NCBI GenBank assembly: GCA_016705365.1
Contig: JADIYI010000008.1
Location: forward strand, 620,001-684,000
Length of the DNA stretch: 64,000 nucleotides
Origin: Gammaproteobacteria bacterium
Lineage (GTDB): Bacteria; Pseudomonadota; Gammaproteobacteria; Pseudomonadales; UBA5518
Direction of reading: 5' to 3'
Shown: positions 51,393 to 60,030 of the stretch, one piece after another
How positions within the stretch are numbered: position 1 is the stretch's first letter
Layout: each line of letters begins with the position of its first letter
Position numbers and translations under genes: made by a program
Notes under the pieces: generated by a model
Told to the model about the DNA's origin: nothing
What the model saw: only the letters and a program-made list of their open reading frames with translations
The model's database searches: none

Positions 51393-52136
51393 ATGAGCCG
51401 TTCTTTCTCGTTGCCCGTGCTTTTCAGCCTTTCGCTGTTTGCCCTGGGGGCTTGCAGCGATGCCAAGCCACCTGAGACCGCTGCCAAGCCGGCAACCCTC
51501 GAAACGGACCAGCAGCGCATGGGCTACGGGCTTGGAGTGTCGGTTGGCCGCCAGTTCCGCGGTGACGGCCTGCAGGTCGATGCCGATGCGCTGGTGCGCG
51601 GGGTGCGCGAGGGCTTCAGCAGCGACACGCTCAGCATGACGGAGGAAGAGATCGGTGCCGCGATGCAGCAGCTTCAGGAAGGGCATGCCGAGCGGATGAA
51701 AGCCGAGCAGGAAGATATTGCCACGCGCAACAAGGCCGAAGCCGACGCATTCCTGGCCAAGAACGGCGCCGAAGAAGGCGTGGTGACCACGGCAAGCGGT
51801 CTGCAGTACAAGATCATCACGGCGGCCGACGGTGCCAAGCCGAGCGCAGAGGATACCGTCAAGGTGCATTATCGCGGGACGCTGCTCGATGGCACCGAAT
51901 TCGACAGCTCCTACAAGCGCGGCGAACCGGTGACATTCCCGGTAGGTGGCGTGATTCCGGGGTGGGTCGAGGCGCTGCAACTGATGCCGGTCGGCTCGAA
52001 GTGGAACCTCTACATTCCCGCGGACCTGGCTTATGGCCCCGGCGGCGCAGGCGGTCAGATCGGGCCGAATGCGATGCTCACGTTCGAAGTGGAGCTGCTC
52101 GCTATCGAGCCGCCGCAAGCGAAAGACGGTGAATGA
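51393..52136 (+). CDS. FKBP-type peptidyl-prolyl isomerase, lipoprotein (Mip/FkpA-like)
   Basis: 247 residues. Lipoprotein signal with lipobox LGAC (Cys21), an N-terminal dimerisation domain (MGYGLGVSVGRQFRGDG, a long helix around residues 90-130) and a C-terminal FKBP domain (TVKVHYRGTLLDGTEFDSSY, GGVIPGWVEAL, IPADLAYGPGG). A periplasm-facing folding catalyst. The ATG follows CAGAGGATTTCC. Its 3' end overlaps the convergent WD40 gene by 35 bases. Confidence 0.94.
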   Translation: MSRSFSLPVLFSLSLFALGACSDAKPPETAAKPATLETDQQRMGYGLGVSVGRQFRGDGLQVDADALVRGVREGFSSDTLSMTEEEIGAAMQQLQEGHAERMKAEQEDIATRNKAEADAFLAKNGAEEGVVTTASGLQYKIITAADGAKPSAEDTVKVHYRGTLLDGTEFDSSYKRGEPVTFPVGGVIPGWVEALQLMPVGSKWNLYIPADLAYGPGGAGGQIGPNAMLTFEVELLAIEPPQAKDGE

Positions 52137-53130
52137 AACCGTCGGCGGAAACGCCCAGCAAAAGGCGGTCGTCGGTCGTGAAGCCAACCGTCAGCACGTA
52201 GGCGCCCGAACGTTTCCAGTCGGCGCGCCGCGGCAACTCCCACGCTTCGACCTGGCGCTGCGTGGGTAGTTGCCACAACTGCACCCGGTGATCGGTGGTT
52301 CCCGTCAGCAACCGGGTTCCGTCAGGGGAAAAGGCCGCCGCGGTGAAGGTCTCGCCACGGACGGTGCGCCAGCGCGAGACCGGCAATGAGCCGATCTCGA
52401 GGCCGGTAGAGGTGTCCCAGAGCGCTGCGCGATCGTATTTGCTGACGCTCAGCGCACGCGCGCCGTCGCCCGACAAAGTCACCAGCCTAACGTCACCCGC
52501 GTGCTCCCAGCGCTGCAGTTCGCGGCCACTGGCAATATCCCACAAGCGCGCCGTGTCATCCTCGGAACCGGTTAGCGCGAGCGTTGCGTCGCGATTCAGC
52601 GCGACGCTGCGCACCCGTCCCTGGTGCGGAAACACGCGCAGGATTCCGCCCTTCAGCGCATCGAACAGCACCGCGCTATCATCGGAAAGCCCGAGCAGCG
52701 CATGCTGGCCCTGTGGCCCCAGCGCCATGCTCAGCACCTGGCTCGGTGCGCTGAAGAAGGTGATTGCGGCGCCGCTGGCGGTATTCCATACCACCAGCGA
52801 ATCGTTCTCCGCGGTAATCGCGTAACCGGCATCGGGGGAGATCGCCGCGGCGGTGAGCGGTGAGTATTCGCCGGACCGGTGATTCCAGTTGAAGCGACGC
52901 TCATTGGTGCCGATATCCCACAGGCTGCCGCCGTGGGTCAGCGAGCCCACCACCGCGAGGTTACCGTCCAGGGACAGCGCGGCGCTGAAGGCGCCCTTGT
53001 CAGCTACCTCGAGGCTCGATGAAGGCATGCGGCCAGCATCGCATCCGCCGAGTGCGAACAACAGGACCAGGCAGGCAAGCAGCCGGGGAATATCGATTCG
53101 CACTGGCCGGGACCGTAGCGCATGCAGCAT
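52102..53130 (-). CDS. WD40-repeat lipoprotein
   Basis: 342 residues. Signal peptide with lipobox ALGGC (lipidated Cys about residue 30), then a beta-propeller of about seven blades: repeated S-x-D-G / A-x-x-W-D patterns such as ALNRDATLALTGSEDDTARL, GDGARALSVSKYDRAALWD and FSPDGTRLLTGTTDHRVQLW. Outer-membrane or periplasmic scaffold; partner unknown. The ATG at 53130 has GGAG at good spacing. The end of the frame overlaps the FKBP gene end. Confidence 0.85.
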   Translation of the reverse strand: MLHALRSRPVRIDIPRLLACLVLLFALGGCDAGRMPSSSLEVADKGAFSAALSLDGNLAVVGSLTHGGSLWDIGTNERRFNWNHRSGEYSPLTAAAISPDAGYAITAENDSLVVWNTASGAAITFFSAPSQVLSMALGPQGQHALLGLSDDSAVLFDALKGGILRVFPHQGRVRSVALNRDATLALTGSEDDTARLWDIASGRELQRWEHAGDVRLVTLSGDGARALSVSKYDRAALWDTSTGLEIGSLPVSRWRTVRGETFTAAAFSPDGTRLLTGTTDHRVQLWQLPTQRQVEAWELPRRADWKRSGAYVLTVGFTTDDRLLLGVSADGFIHRLSLAAAR

Positions 53131-53171
53131 GGCAAATCTCCGCGTGCGCCCGCCGTCGCGGGCCCGGGCTA

Positions 53172-53633
53172 TCAGGCGACGGCGCGCGATCCGAGGTGCA
53201 GGAGACGGACCAACTCGTCTTCCCAGTCGAAGCGCGAGGCCAGCACCTGGCCAAGTTCGGAAAGATCCGCAGCGAAATTGGTGCATCCGGCGCGGCGCAG
53301 GTAGCGGTCGTTGAAGTCGAGCGCCACCGCCGTGGTCGGAACGATTTGTTGGTACAGTGCGGCGGCTTCGTGGCTGCCACGGGCACCGCGGCGCGCCCCC
53401 TCGTCGAGCAACTCGCAATAGACTTCGAAATGCCCGGCCGAAACATAATCGACCAGTATTTCGCAAAAGCGATCGATTTTCGGCTGGGCGCTGGTGCGCG
53501 GCGGCGTTTCTGTCGCGGCGCTGCTCAGCGAGCAGAACAGGCTCAGTAACTGCTGGCGTTCGGCGAGCCAGCGGCGCAGCAGTGAATCCACGTTTTGCCA
53601 TTGTTGGGCAGCATTGAGTTTGCCGTTTTTCAT
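53172..53633 (-). CDS. rsd: anti-sigma-70 regulator Rsd/AlgQ
   Basis: 153 residues, helical bundle. NVDSLLRRWLAERQQLLSLF at the N-terminus, QPKIDRFCEILVDYVSAGHF and LGSRAV... fit Rsd/AlgQ, which binds the housekeeping sigma factor in stationary phase. The ATG at 53633 was chosen; the AT-rich sequence upstream (53634-53760) is clearly promoter-like but no clean -35/-10 pair stands out. Followed upstream by dsbB, as PA5255/PA5256 in Pseudomonas. Confidence 0.87.
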   Translation of the reverse strand: MKNGKLNAAQQWQNVDSLLRRWLAERQQLLSLFCSLSSAATETPPRTSAQPKIDRFCEILVDYVSAGHFEVYCELLDEGARRGARGSHEAAALYQQIVPTTAVALDFNDRYLRRAGCTNFAADLSELGQVLASRFDWEDELVRLLHLGSRAVA

Positions 53634-53871
53634 TATGCTTGACTCCAATCCCCTGAACAGCAGTATTGACCAAAAATATATAGTCTTTCTCAATCAGGAG
53701 GTTAGCAAGATATTTCTCATAATTCACTTTAATGTGAAGAGATAAGCGGCAATTTTTCGCATTTGAACGGGAACCCGTTGTCGGTTGAATTGGCCGAGAG
53801 CATCCGGACTTTTTCAGATAATCGTGTTGAAGATTCGGTATATGGCGCCTGGACAGGGAGTAAGTGTTCGC

Positions 53872-54381
53872 TCACCTAGACTTGGTGCGCGGCTGAAGCA
53901 GGGTCCAGGCCGATAGCGCCAGCAGGCCGCCAAATGCGAGCAGGGTCCATCCGGGAATCGAAACGCCCATGAAGCTCCAGTCCACGATGGCGCAATTGCC
54001 GTTGCCGCGCAACAGGATCTCCAGCGCTTCCATGATCGGGAAGGTATCGAGAATGTAATCGATGCTGGGACCGCAAGCCGGCGCCTGGTCGGGGGGCAGG
54101 CTTTGCAGCCACACATGGCGCGCGGAAAACGCGCCGCCCGCCACGCACAACAGTGCCATGACCGCCGCGTAGATCCGGGTCCCGAGGCGCGCCGGGTCAT
54201 GCAGCGTCGCGACCAGGCCGGCAAGCCCCACCGCCACGATAAAGACGCGCTGCGTCATGCACAGCGGGCAGGGTTCGAGCCCGAGTGCGAATTGCAGCCA
54301 GTACCCGCATGCCATCATGGCGGTGCAAACCGCAAACACACCCAGGAACAGCATTCGGGAAGTGAACCAGGAGGGCAACAT
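53872..54381 (-). CDS. dsbB: disulfide bond formation protein B
   Basis: 169-residue inner-membrane protein with four helices. The quinone-linked pair Cys38-Pro-Leu-Cys41 is in the first periplasmic loop and Cys103/Cys130 in the second. It re-oxidises DsbA and passes electrons to ubiquinone. Bases 53634-53871 between it and rsd carry no gene. Confidence 0.94.
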   Translation of the reverse strand: MLPSWFTSRMLFLGVFAVCTAMMACGYWLQFALGLEPCPLCMTQRVFIVAVGLAGLVATLHDPARLGTRIYAAVMALLCVAGGAFSARHVWLQSLPPDQAPACGPSIDYILDTFPIMEALEILLRGNGNCAIVDWSFMGVSIPGWTLLAFGGLLALSAWTLLQPRTKSR

Positions 54382-54517
54382 CGGGGTTCCGTCGCAGCGC
54401 AGGGAAGCGCCACGCTATTTGATGAGCGGCGGCGGGTCAATGCACCCGGCGCGCCCGGCGCGAAAAATCACCCGCCTCGTGTATCCTGTAGGCAACTTCC
54501 CTGCGGAACCCCGGATC

Positions 54518-54931
54518 ATGTCGATGTCTCGTATTGCCTGGCTGCTGTGTATCTTGCTGTTGCCGGCGCTGGCGAGCGCGTCGGCCGACAAGAAGCCCGA
54601 GGAAAGCAGCCGTGGCTTTGGCTATATCGAAATGAGCCCGGCATTCATCGTCAACGTTGGCGATGGCAAGCGGATGGCCTTTCTGAAGACGGATGTCTCG
54701 CTGCGGGTCGATACGGCGGCGGCAGACGCCGTCCGGCAGCACATGCCGGCGCTGCGCCATCAGCTGATCATGATGCTGAGCGGTCAAAGCATCGAGAACC
54801 TGCAATCCACGGAGGCGCGCGAAACGCTGCGCACCGCGGCACTGACGGAGGTGCAGAAGATCATCCAGGACGAGGCAGGAGTTTCCGGCGTAACCGACCT
54901 GCTGTTCACTTCGTTCATCGTCCAGCGCTGA
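54518..54931 (+). CDS. FliL-like exported protein
   Basis: 137 residues: signal peptide or anchor (IAWLLCILLLPALASASA) and a FliL-type domain (FGYIEMSPAFIVNVGDGKRM, FLKTDVSLRVDTAAADAVRQ, VQKIIQDEAGVSGVTDLLFT). FliL binds the flagellar stator, but no flagellar genes are present here and homologues outside flagellar operons occur in Pseudomonas-like bacteria. ATG 54518 or 54524. The stop overlaps the convergent acpH gene by 17 bases. Confidence 0.82.
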   Translation: MSMSRIAWLLCILLLPALASASADKKPEESSRGFGYIEMSPAFIVNVGDGKRMAFLKTDVSLRVDTAAADAVRQHMPALRHQLIMMLSGQSIENLQSTEARETLRTAALTEVQKIIQDEAGVSGVTDLLFTSFIVQR

Positions 54932-55505
54932 GAACCATGCGCCGTGCCATCGTGATGGCTTCGGGATAAAACACCAGGAAGGCCTGCTCCAGCTCGTCGA
55001 GGCGCCCGCCCGCCCGCGCACTGGCCGCACGCATCGCGACGGGCTGCCCGAGGCGCGTGCCAATGCGCTCCAGCACGCCGTCGATCAGTGACGAATCCCC
55101 GTAGCGATTGAGCAGATCGTGCTCGATCATGCGGCCAAGCTGATGTGTTGCGGAAGCGGGAAATTGAGCCAGGTTGCGCCGCAGGATCGCGTAGATCGAG
55201 CTGCTGAAATGCGCCAGTTCGCGCTCGTGAAACCGCCTCCAGTGGCGCACCAGCAGATGATCGAAGTACATGTCGAGCACGATGCCGGCCAGCCGCCGCT
55301 CCCGGCCGGGAAACAGGCTTCGCAGCTGGCGCAGCAACGGGTGCCCGTCCATGAACGCATCGACCCGCCGGTGCAGTCGCACACCCAGCTCGAGCGGCTG
55401 GCTCAGCCGTCCGTCGAGGGGCCCCTTGATGCAGTCGCCGAGCAGCGCACCGACCACCAGCGGCTCGGAGCCGCCGGTCAGGTGAAAGTGCGCCAGATGA
55501 TTCAC
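54915..55505 (-). CDS. acpH: acyl carrier protein phosphodiesterase
   Basis: 196 residues. HD-domain-like AcpH signature: MNHLAHFHLTGG, VVGALLGDCIKGPLDGRL, GVRLHRRVDAFMDGHPLL, AGIVLDMYFDHLLVRHW. Removes the phosphopantetheine arm from acyl carrier protein. Three bases after the gshA stop, so co-transcribed with it. Confidence 0.92.
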   Translation of the reverse strand: MNHLAHFHLTGGSEPLVVGALLGDCIKGPLDGRLSQPLELGVRLHRRVDAFMDGHPLLRQLRSLFPGRERRLAGIVLDMYFDHLLVRHWRRFHERELAHFSSSIYAILRRNLAQFPASATHQLGRMIEHDLLNRYGDSSLIDGVLERIGTRLGQPVAMRAASARAGGRLDELEQAFLVFYPEAITMARRMVLSAGR

Positions 55506-55508
55506 GGA

Positions 55509-57077
55509 TCATTGCCGGTAGTAATTCGCGAGATACTCCTCGAAGGAAATATCGTCGGCATCCTCGATGGCCCGCTGCGCCGCGAGCGATTCGCCGGCGA
55601 GCACGGCGAGGCGTGCGAACTCCGCGTCCGGTAGCGGACGCGCGAGAAAATGCCCGCGATGGGCGAGTGACTGCTCCAGCGCGAACCGGAAAAAGGACTG
55701 GTTGCGCTCGCGCAGATGCGCAAGCACTCTTGCCGATGGTGTCAGTGCGGAATCCTCGAGTTTGCGCTTCTGGAGCTCGATACTGGCGCGGTACTCGCTG
55801 CCACCGCGCGCTTGATCGAGCAGGTCCCCGATACGCGCGATATCCTCGATCATCTTCAGCCCCCAGACCGGGAGTTCCTGGTGCACGGATTGCGTGCGCT
55901 GCAGCATCAGGCCCGGTTCGCGACCGCGATTGACCACCAGCTGCAGATTGTTGCGCGCCCGTTGCTGTCCCTCGGCATCGGACGGCGGGCTCTCGCGCAG
56001 CAGGCAGTACAGCAGGAAGGCATCGACGAAGCGCGCGGTAGGCGCCCCGATCCCGGCCGGTTCGAAAGGGTCGATGTCGAGGCAGCGCACCTCGACGTAT
56101 TCCACGCCGCGCTCGCTCAGCGCGTGCCGCGGAGACTCGCCGCTCCGGGTTACCCGCTTGGGGCGTACCGATGAGTAGAACTCGTTCTCTATCTGCAGCA
56201 GGCTGGTGCTCAGCTGCAGCCACTCGCCGTCGCGCCGCGTGCCGATCGCGACATAGGGCGGGTGGGGCGTGGTGATCGCGCGCTGCAAGGCTTCGATATA
56301 GTCATCGAGGCTGTTGTAGACAATTTCGATCTGGCCCTGGGCGTCGCTCTGGTAACCGAGATCACCCATGCGCAGCGAGGTGCCCCAGGGGGCGTGCAGG
56401 GTACCGCGTGTGAGCGGTTCGAGCGTGTGCGGACGATCGCCTGTCAGGGTCTCGCACAGGGCCGGCGAGGCGCCGAAGAGATAGATCAGCAGCCAGGAGT
56501 AGCGATGAAAATTGCGGATCAGCGCGAAATACTGCTCGGTCTTGAAATCGCGCAGGGAAAGCTGGCTGTGCACGGCTGCATGCAGCCACTCCCAGAAGTC
56601 ATCGTCCAGCGAGAAATTGAAATGAATGCCCGCAATGGTCTGCATCAGGCGTCCGTAGCGATGCCCGAGACCCACGCGGTAGATCGTCTTCATCCGCGCG
56701 ACATTGGAACTGCCGTAGCGTGCAACCGGTATGTCGGCGTCCTGTTCGAGCAGGCAGGGCATGCTCGCGGTCCACAGCAGTTCGGTGTCGATCCGCGGGT
56801 ACACAAAGCGATGTATGTTGTCCAGCTCGGCGAGCGTGTTGCTCAACTCGGTGTCCGGCGCGGTGATGAACTCGAGCAGTGCCTCGGAATAATCGGTGGT
56901 GATACAGGGGTGGGTCAGCGCCGATCCCAGCGCGGCGGGATGCGCGGTCTGGGCCAGTTTGCCGGCAGGCGTGATCCGCAGGCTTTCCTTCTCGATGCCG
57001 CGGCGGATGTAGCGCAGCAGCGCGATATTGTCGCGCTGACTCAATTCAGCGAATCGCTTTTCGAATTGCGCGTTCAC
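55509..57077 (-). CDS. gshA: glutamate-cysteine ligase
   Basis: 522 residues, close to the 518 of E. coli GshA (proteobacterial class). RGIEKESLRITPAGKLAQT, CITTDYSEALLEFITAP and IAGIHFNFSL are the conserved ATP/substrate segments. First step of glutathione synthesis. I chose GTG 57077 with AAGGG 8 bases upstream; ATG 57104 is the alternative and would add 9 residues. Confidence 0.94.
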   Translation of the reverse strand: MNAQFEKRFAELSQRDNIALLRYIRRGIEKESLRITPAGKLAQTAHPAALGSALTHPCITTDYSEALLEFITAPDTELSNTLAELDNIHRFVYPRIDTELLWTASMPCLLEQDADIPVARYGSSNVARMKTIYRVGLGHRYGRLMQTIAGIHFNFSLDDDFWEWLHAAVHSQLSLRDFKTEQYFALIRNFHRYSWLLIYLFGASPALCETLTGDRPHTLEPLTRGTLHAPWGTSLRMGDLGYQSDAQGQIEIVYNSLDDYIEALQRAITTPHPPYVAIGTRRDGEWLQLSTSLLQIENEFYSSVRPKRVTRSGESPRHALSERGVEYVEVRCLDIDPFEPAGIGAPTARFVDAFLLYCLLRESPPSDAEGQQRARNNLQLVVNRGREPGLMLQRTQSVHQELPVWGLKMIEDIARIGDLLDQARGGSEYRASIELQKRKLEDSALTPSARVLAHLRERNQSFFRFALEQSLAHRGHFLARPLPDAEFARLAVLAGESLAAQRAIEDADDISFEEYLANYYRQ

Positions 57078-57252
57078 GATGGCACCCTTGGCGCACGGGC
57101 GCATCAACCGCGCCGGGATGGGGAGTTTATTCAGGCAAGTGATCCAAGTACAGCCATGCACGGCCATGCCGGCACGTATTGTTGGGCGTGCAATCGGCGT
57201 GCTAGCTTAGCTGCGGAGCCGCTATTTCGATCCGCACCACGGAGTTTTTGTC

Positions 57253-58164
57253 ATGCCGAGCCCCCAGAGCGCGATTTTTCGCGAGGACAGCACGCACCAC
57301 TATTTTCTCGAATATGCGCTGCGCGGTGGCGTCGAGCGCGCCACGCGCGCAGCGCTGATCGGGCGCGCGCTGGCGGTGCCGGACGCGAACAGCAATCTGG
57401 TGGTCGCTTTCGGGCGTAACGCCTGGTCCGAACTTGCACCCACTGCGGCGCCGGAGGATTTCATCGACTTTCATCCGATTCTTGGCAGGAACGACCACAC
57501 CGCACCGGGTACCCAGGGCGATGTCCTTTTCTGGATTCATGGCACGCGCCATGATCTCAACCTCGCGCGCGCGATGGCGATCGATGCGGTGCTCGGCGCC
57601 AGCGCCGCGCTCGAGCTCGAACTGCACGGATTCAATTACCTGGATTCGCGCGATCTGACCGGCTTCATCGACGGCACCGAAAATCCGCGCCTCGCCGAGG
57701 CGCGCGAGGCCGCGGTGATTGCACCGGCAAAGGCAGGAGCCGGTGGCTGCTTCGTGCTGACCCAGCAGTGGACGCATGATCTCGCGCATTTCGCCCGCCT
57801 CGGCGTCGAGGAGCAGGAACGCGTGATCGGGCGGACCAAGGCCGACAGCATCGAGCTCGAGGACGCGCCACCGACCTCGCATGTGCGCCGGACGGATGTG
57901 AAGATCGACGGCAAGGGGCTCAAGATCTACCGCCGCAGCACGCCATTTGGGGGCGTGCGCAGCAACGGGCTGTATTTCCTGGGCTTCTCCTGCGAGCTGA
58001 TGCGTTTCGCGATCCAGCTCGATCGCATGTTCGGGCGCGCCGAGGACGGCCTGATGGACCGGCTCACCGAGTTCTCGACACCGGTGTCCGGTTCGTACTG
58101 GTACGCACCGCCCGAGGAGTCACTGGTCGAATTTTTTGGCACCGCGCCGCAGTGCGCGAATTGA
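57253..58164 (+). CDS. Dyp-type peroxidase
   Basis: 303-residue dye-decolourising peroxidase. GFIDGTENP holds the catalytic Asp, the proximal haem His is in PTSHVRRTD, and KIYRRSTPFGGVRSNGLYFLG is the late haem-pocket segment. No signal peptide or encapsulin tail, so cytoplasmic. The ATG at 57253 follows ACGGAG. Followed by an SDR after 13 bases. Confidence 0.93.
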   Translation: MPSPQSAIFREDSTHHYFLEYALRGGVERATRAALIGRALAVPDANSNLVVAFGRNAWSELAPTAAPEDFIDFHPILGRNDHTAPGTQGDVLFWIHGTRHDLNLARAMAIDAVLGASAALELELHGFNYLDSRDLTGFIDGTENPRLAEAREAAVIAPAKAGAGGCFVLTQQWTHDLAHFARLGVEEQERVIGRTKADSIELEDAPPTSHVRRTDVKIDGKGLKIYRRSTPFGGVRSNGLYFLGFSCELMRFAIQLDRMFGRAEDGLMDRLTEFSTPVSGSYWYAPPEESLVEFFGTAPQCAN

Positions 58165-58177
58165 GGAGGAATTGCAC

Positions 58178-58957
58178 ATGACGGGACGGATGCAGGGGCA
58201 GGTTGCGCTGGTGACCGGAGCAGGCTCGGGAATCGGGCTGGCGTGCACCGAGCGCTTCACGCGCGAAGGCGCCACGGTCGCGGGAATCGATCTGCGCGGC
58301 GAGGAGGATTTCGGCAGCGCTTCGGGCGCGCTTTTTCATGCATGCGATGTGACCGATGCCGCGGCCCTGCAGGGCGCCGTCGCCGCGGTGCTGGCGCGGT
58401 TCGGGCGCATCGACGTGCTGGTCACGGCGGCCGGTATCGCGGATGCGGGTCCGGTGCACCTGGTCGAGGAAGCCGCCTGGGACCGGGTGCTCGACGTGAA
58501 CCTCAAGGGCACCTTTCTGTCGGTGAAAGCGGTGCTGCCGGCAATGATGGCGCAGCGCAGCGGCAGTATCGTCACGATTGCCAGCATCGAGGGGCTGGTG
58601 GGTTCCGAAGGAGGCAGCTCCTACAACGCATCCAAGGGGGGTGTGGTGCTGCTGACCAGGAATATCGCCATGGATTATGCGCGCCAGGGGATCCGCTGCA
58701 ACGCGATCTGCCCCGGCTTCATCGATACACCCCTGCTGCGCCAGACCATCGGCAATGATTTCCTGCGCGAATACGCGCAAAGCATCCAGGCGGAAACCAA
58801 GATGCAGCGCCTGGGCCGCGCTTCCGAAATAGCCTCCGTGGCGCTGTTCCTGGCCGGTGAGGACGCCTCGTTCGTGACCGGCCAGGCGCTTGCAGTCGAC
58901 GGCGGCTATACCGCGGGTCACAGCCATGGCCTGGTCGAGCTGATGGGACTCGGTTGA
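58178..58957 (+). CDS. SDR family oxidoreductase
   Basis: 259 residues: TGAGSGIG near 14-21, catalytic Ser-Tyr-Lys in IASIEGLVGSEGGSSYNASK, and the C-terminal FVTGQALAVDGGYTAG of classical SDRs. The ATG at 58178 follows GAGGAGGA. Its stop overlaps the ATG of the RND adaptor gene, linking it to the efflux genes. Substrate unknown. Confidence 0.92.
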   Translation: MTGRMQGQVALVTGAGSGIGLACTERFTREGATVAGIDLRGEEDFGSASGALFHACDVTDAAALQGAVAAVLARFGRIDVLVTAAGIADAGPVHLVEEAAWDRVLDVNLKGTFLSVKAVLPAMMAQRSGSIVTIASIEGLVGSEGGSSYNASKGGVVLLTRNIAMDYARQGIRCNAICPGFIDTPLLRQTIGNDFLREYAQSIQAETKMQRLGRASEIASVALFLAGEDASFVTGQALAVDGGYTAGHSHGLVELMGLG

Positions 58958-60030
58958 TGCGGGTTCGCCGTGTCGTGTTACTGCTGTTGCTGCCCGTGCT
59001 GGCGGTCGCCGGACTGTGGCAGCTGTTCGGCGGCGCCAGCGGAGGCAATCCGGCATACACGCCGCCGCCACCGTCAGTGGGTGTGGCACGGATCACGATG
59101 CGCGAGATCGAGGAGCATATCGAGGCGCTCGGCACGACGTCCTCCTGGGAGTCGATCGAAGTGCGCAGCACGGTCACGGAATTTGTCGAGGCGATTCATT
59201 TCAGCGACGGACAGGCGGTGGCAAGGAACGATCCGCTGCTGACGCTGGTGCAGCGCGAGGAAGTCGCGAAGCTCGCCGAAGCGCGCGCCTTTCTCGATGA
59301 ACAGATACGCGAGGTGCGGCGGATCGAGGGCCTCGTGGCGAGCAAGTCCCTGTCACGCAACCAGCTCGACGAACGCCGGACACTGCTCGAGATTGCCCGC
59401 CAGCGCGTCGCCGGCGCCGAGGCGGCGGTGGCAGACCGCAATATCCGCGCACCGTTCGCGGGCGTGCTCGGTTTGCGCAGTGTCAGCCCCGGCGCATTGG
59501 TCACGCCGGAGACCGTGATCACCACGCTCGACGATATCGCCACCCTGCGGCTCGACTTTCCGGTTCCGTCCATCTACCTGCGGAGCCTGCGCACGGGTGA
59601 CACGGTTTCGGCCACGACACCGGCGCTGGCCGGGCATCAGTTTGCCGGCGAGGTGATCGGCATCGACTCGCGCGTGAATCCGGTTGACCGTTCGGTCCGC
59701 TTGCGCGCGCGCATCGACAATCGCGAGTTGCTGTTGAAGCCCGGCATGCTGCTCAATGTCGATCTTCGCCATGAACGACGCAATGCGCTGCTGATCCCCG
59801 AGCAGGCCATCATCCATTACCAGCGTGATCATTTCGTGTTGCTGATCGACAGCGCCGACGGCAACCGGGTGCAGCGGCGGCAGATCGAGGTGGGTCTGCG
59901 CATTCCGGGCAGTGCCGAAGTGCTCGGTGGTCTCGCCGAAGGGGATCTCGTGGTGATCGAAGGCCTCACCGTACGGCCAGGACAGCAGGTGCAGATGCGC
60001 GAGCAGCCGCTCACCGGCACAGCCCAATGA
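58957..60030 (+). CDS. RND efflux periplasmic adaptor
   Basis: 357 residues: N-terminal membrane anchor (VVLLLLLPVLAVAGLWQLFG), split lipoyl domain (IEVRSTVTEFVEAIHFSDGQ and DRNIRAPFAGVLGLRSVSPG), helical hairpin and beta-barrel (GEVIGIDSRVNPVDRSVRLR). It would bridge the inner-membrane pump to an outer-membrane factor, which is not encoded nearby. Start ATG overlaps the SDR stop; the end overlaps the pump gene (ATGA). Confidence 0.94.
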   Translation: MRVRRVVLLLLLPVLAVAGLWQLFGGASGGNPAYTPPPPSVGVARITMREIEEHIEALGTTSSWESIEVRSTVTEFVEAIHFSDGQAVARNDPLLTLVQREEVAKLAEARAFLDEQIREVRRIEGLVASKSLSRNQLDERRTLLEIARQRVAGAEAAVADRNIRAPFAGVLGLRSVSPGALVTPETVITTLDDIATLRLDFPVPSIYLRSLRTGDTVSATTPALAGHQFAGEVIGIDSRVNPVDRSVRLRARIDNRELLLKPGMLLNVDLRHERRNALLIPEQAIIHYQRDHFVLLIDSADGNRVQRRQIEVGLRIPGSAEVLGGLAEGDLVVIEGLTVRPGQQVQMREQPLTGTAQ

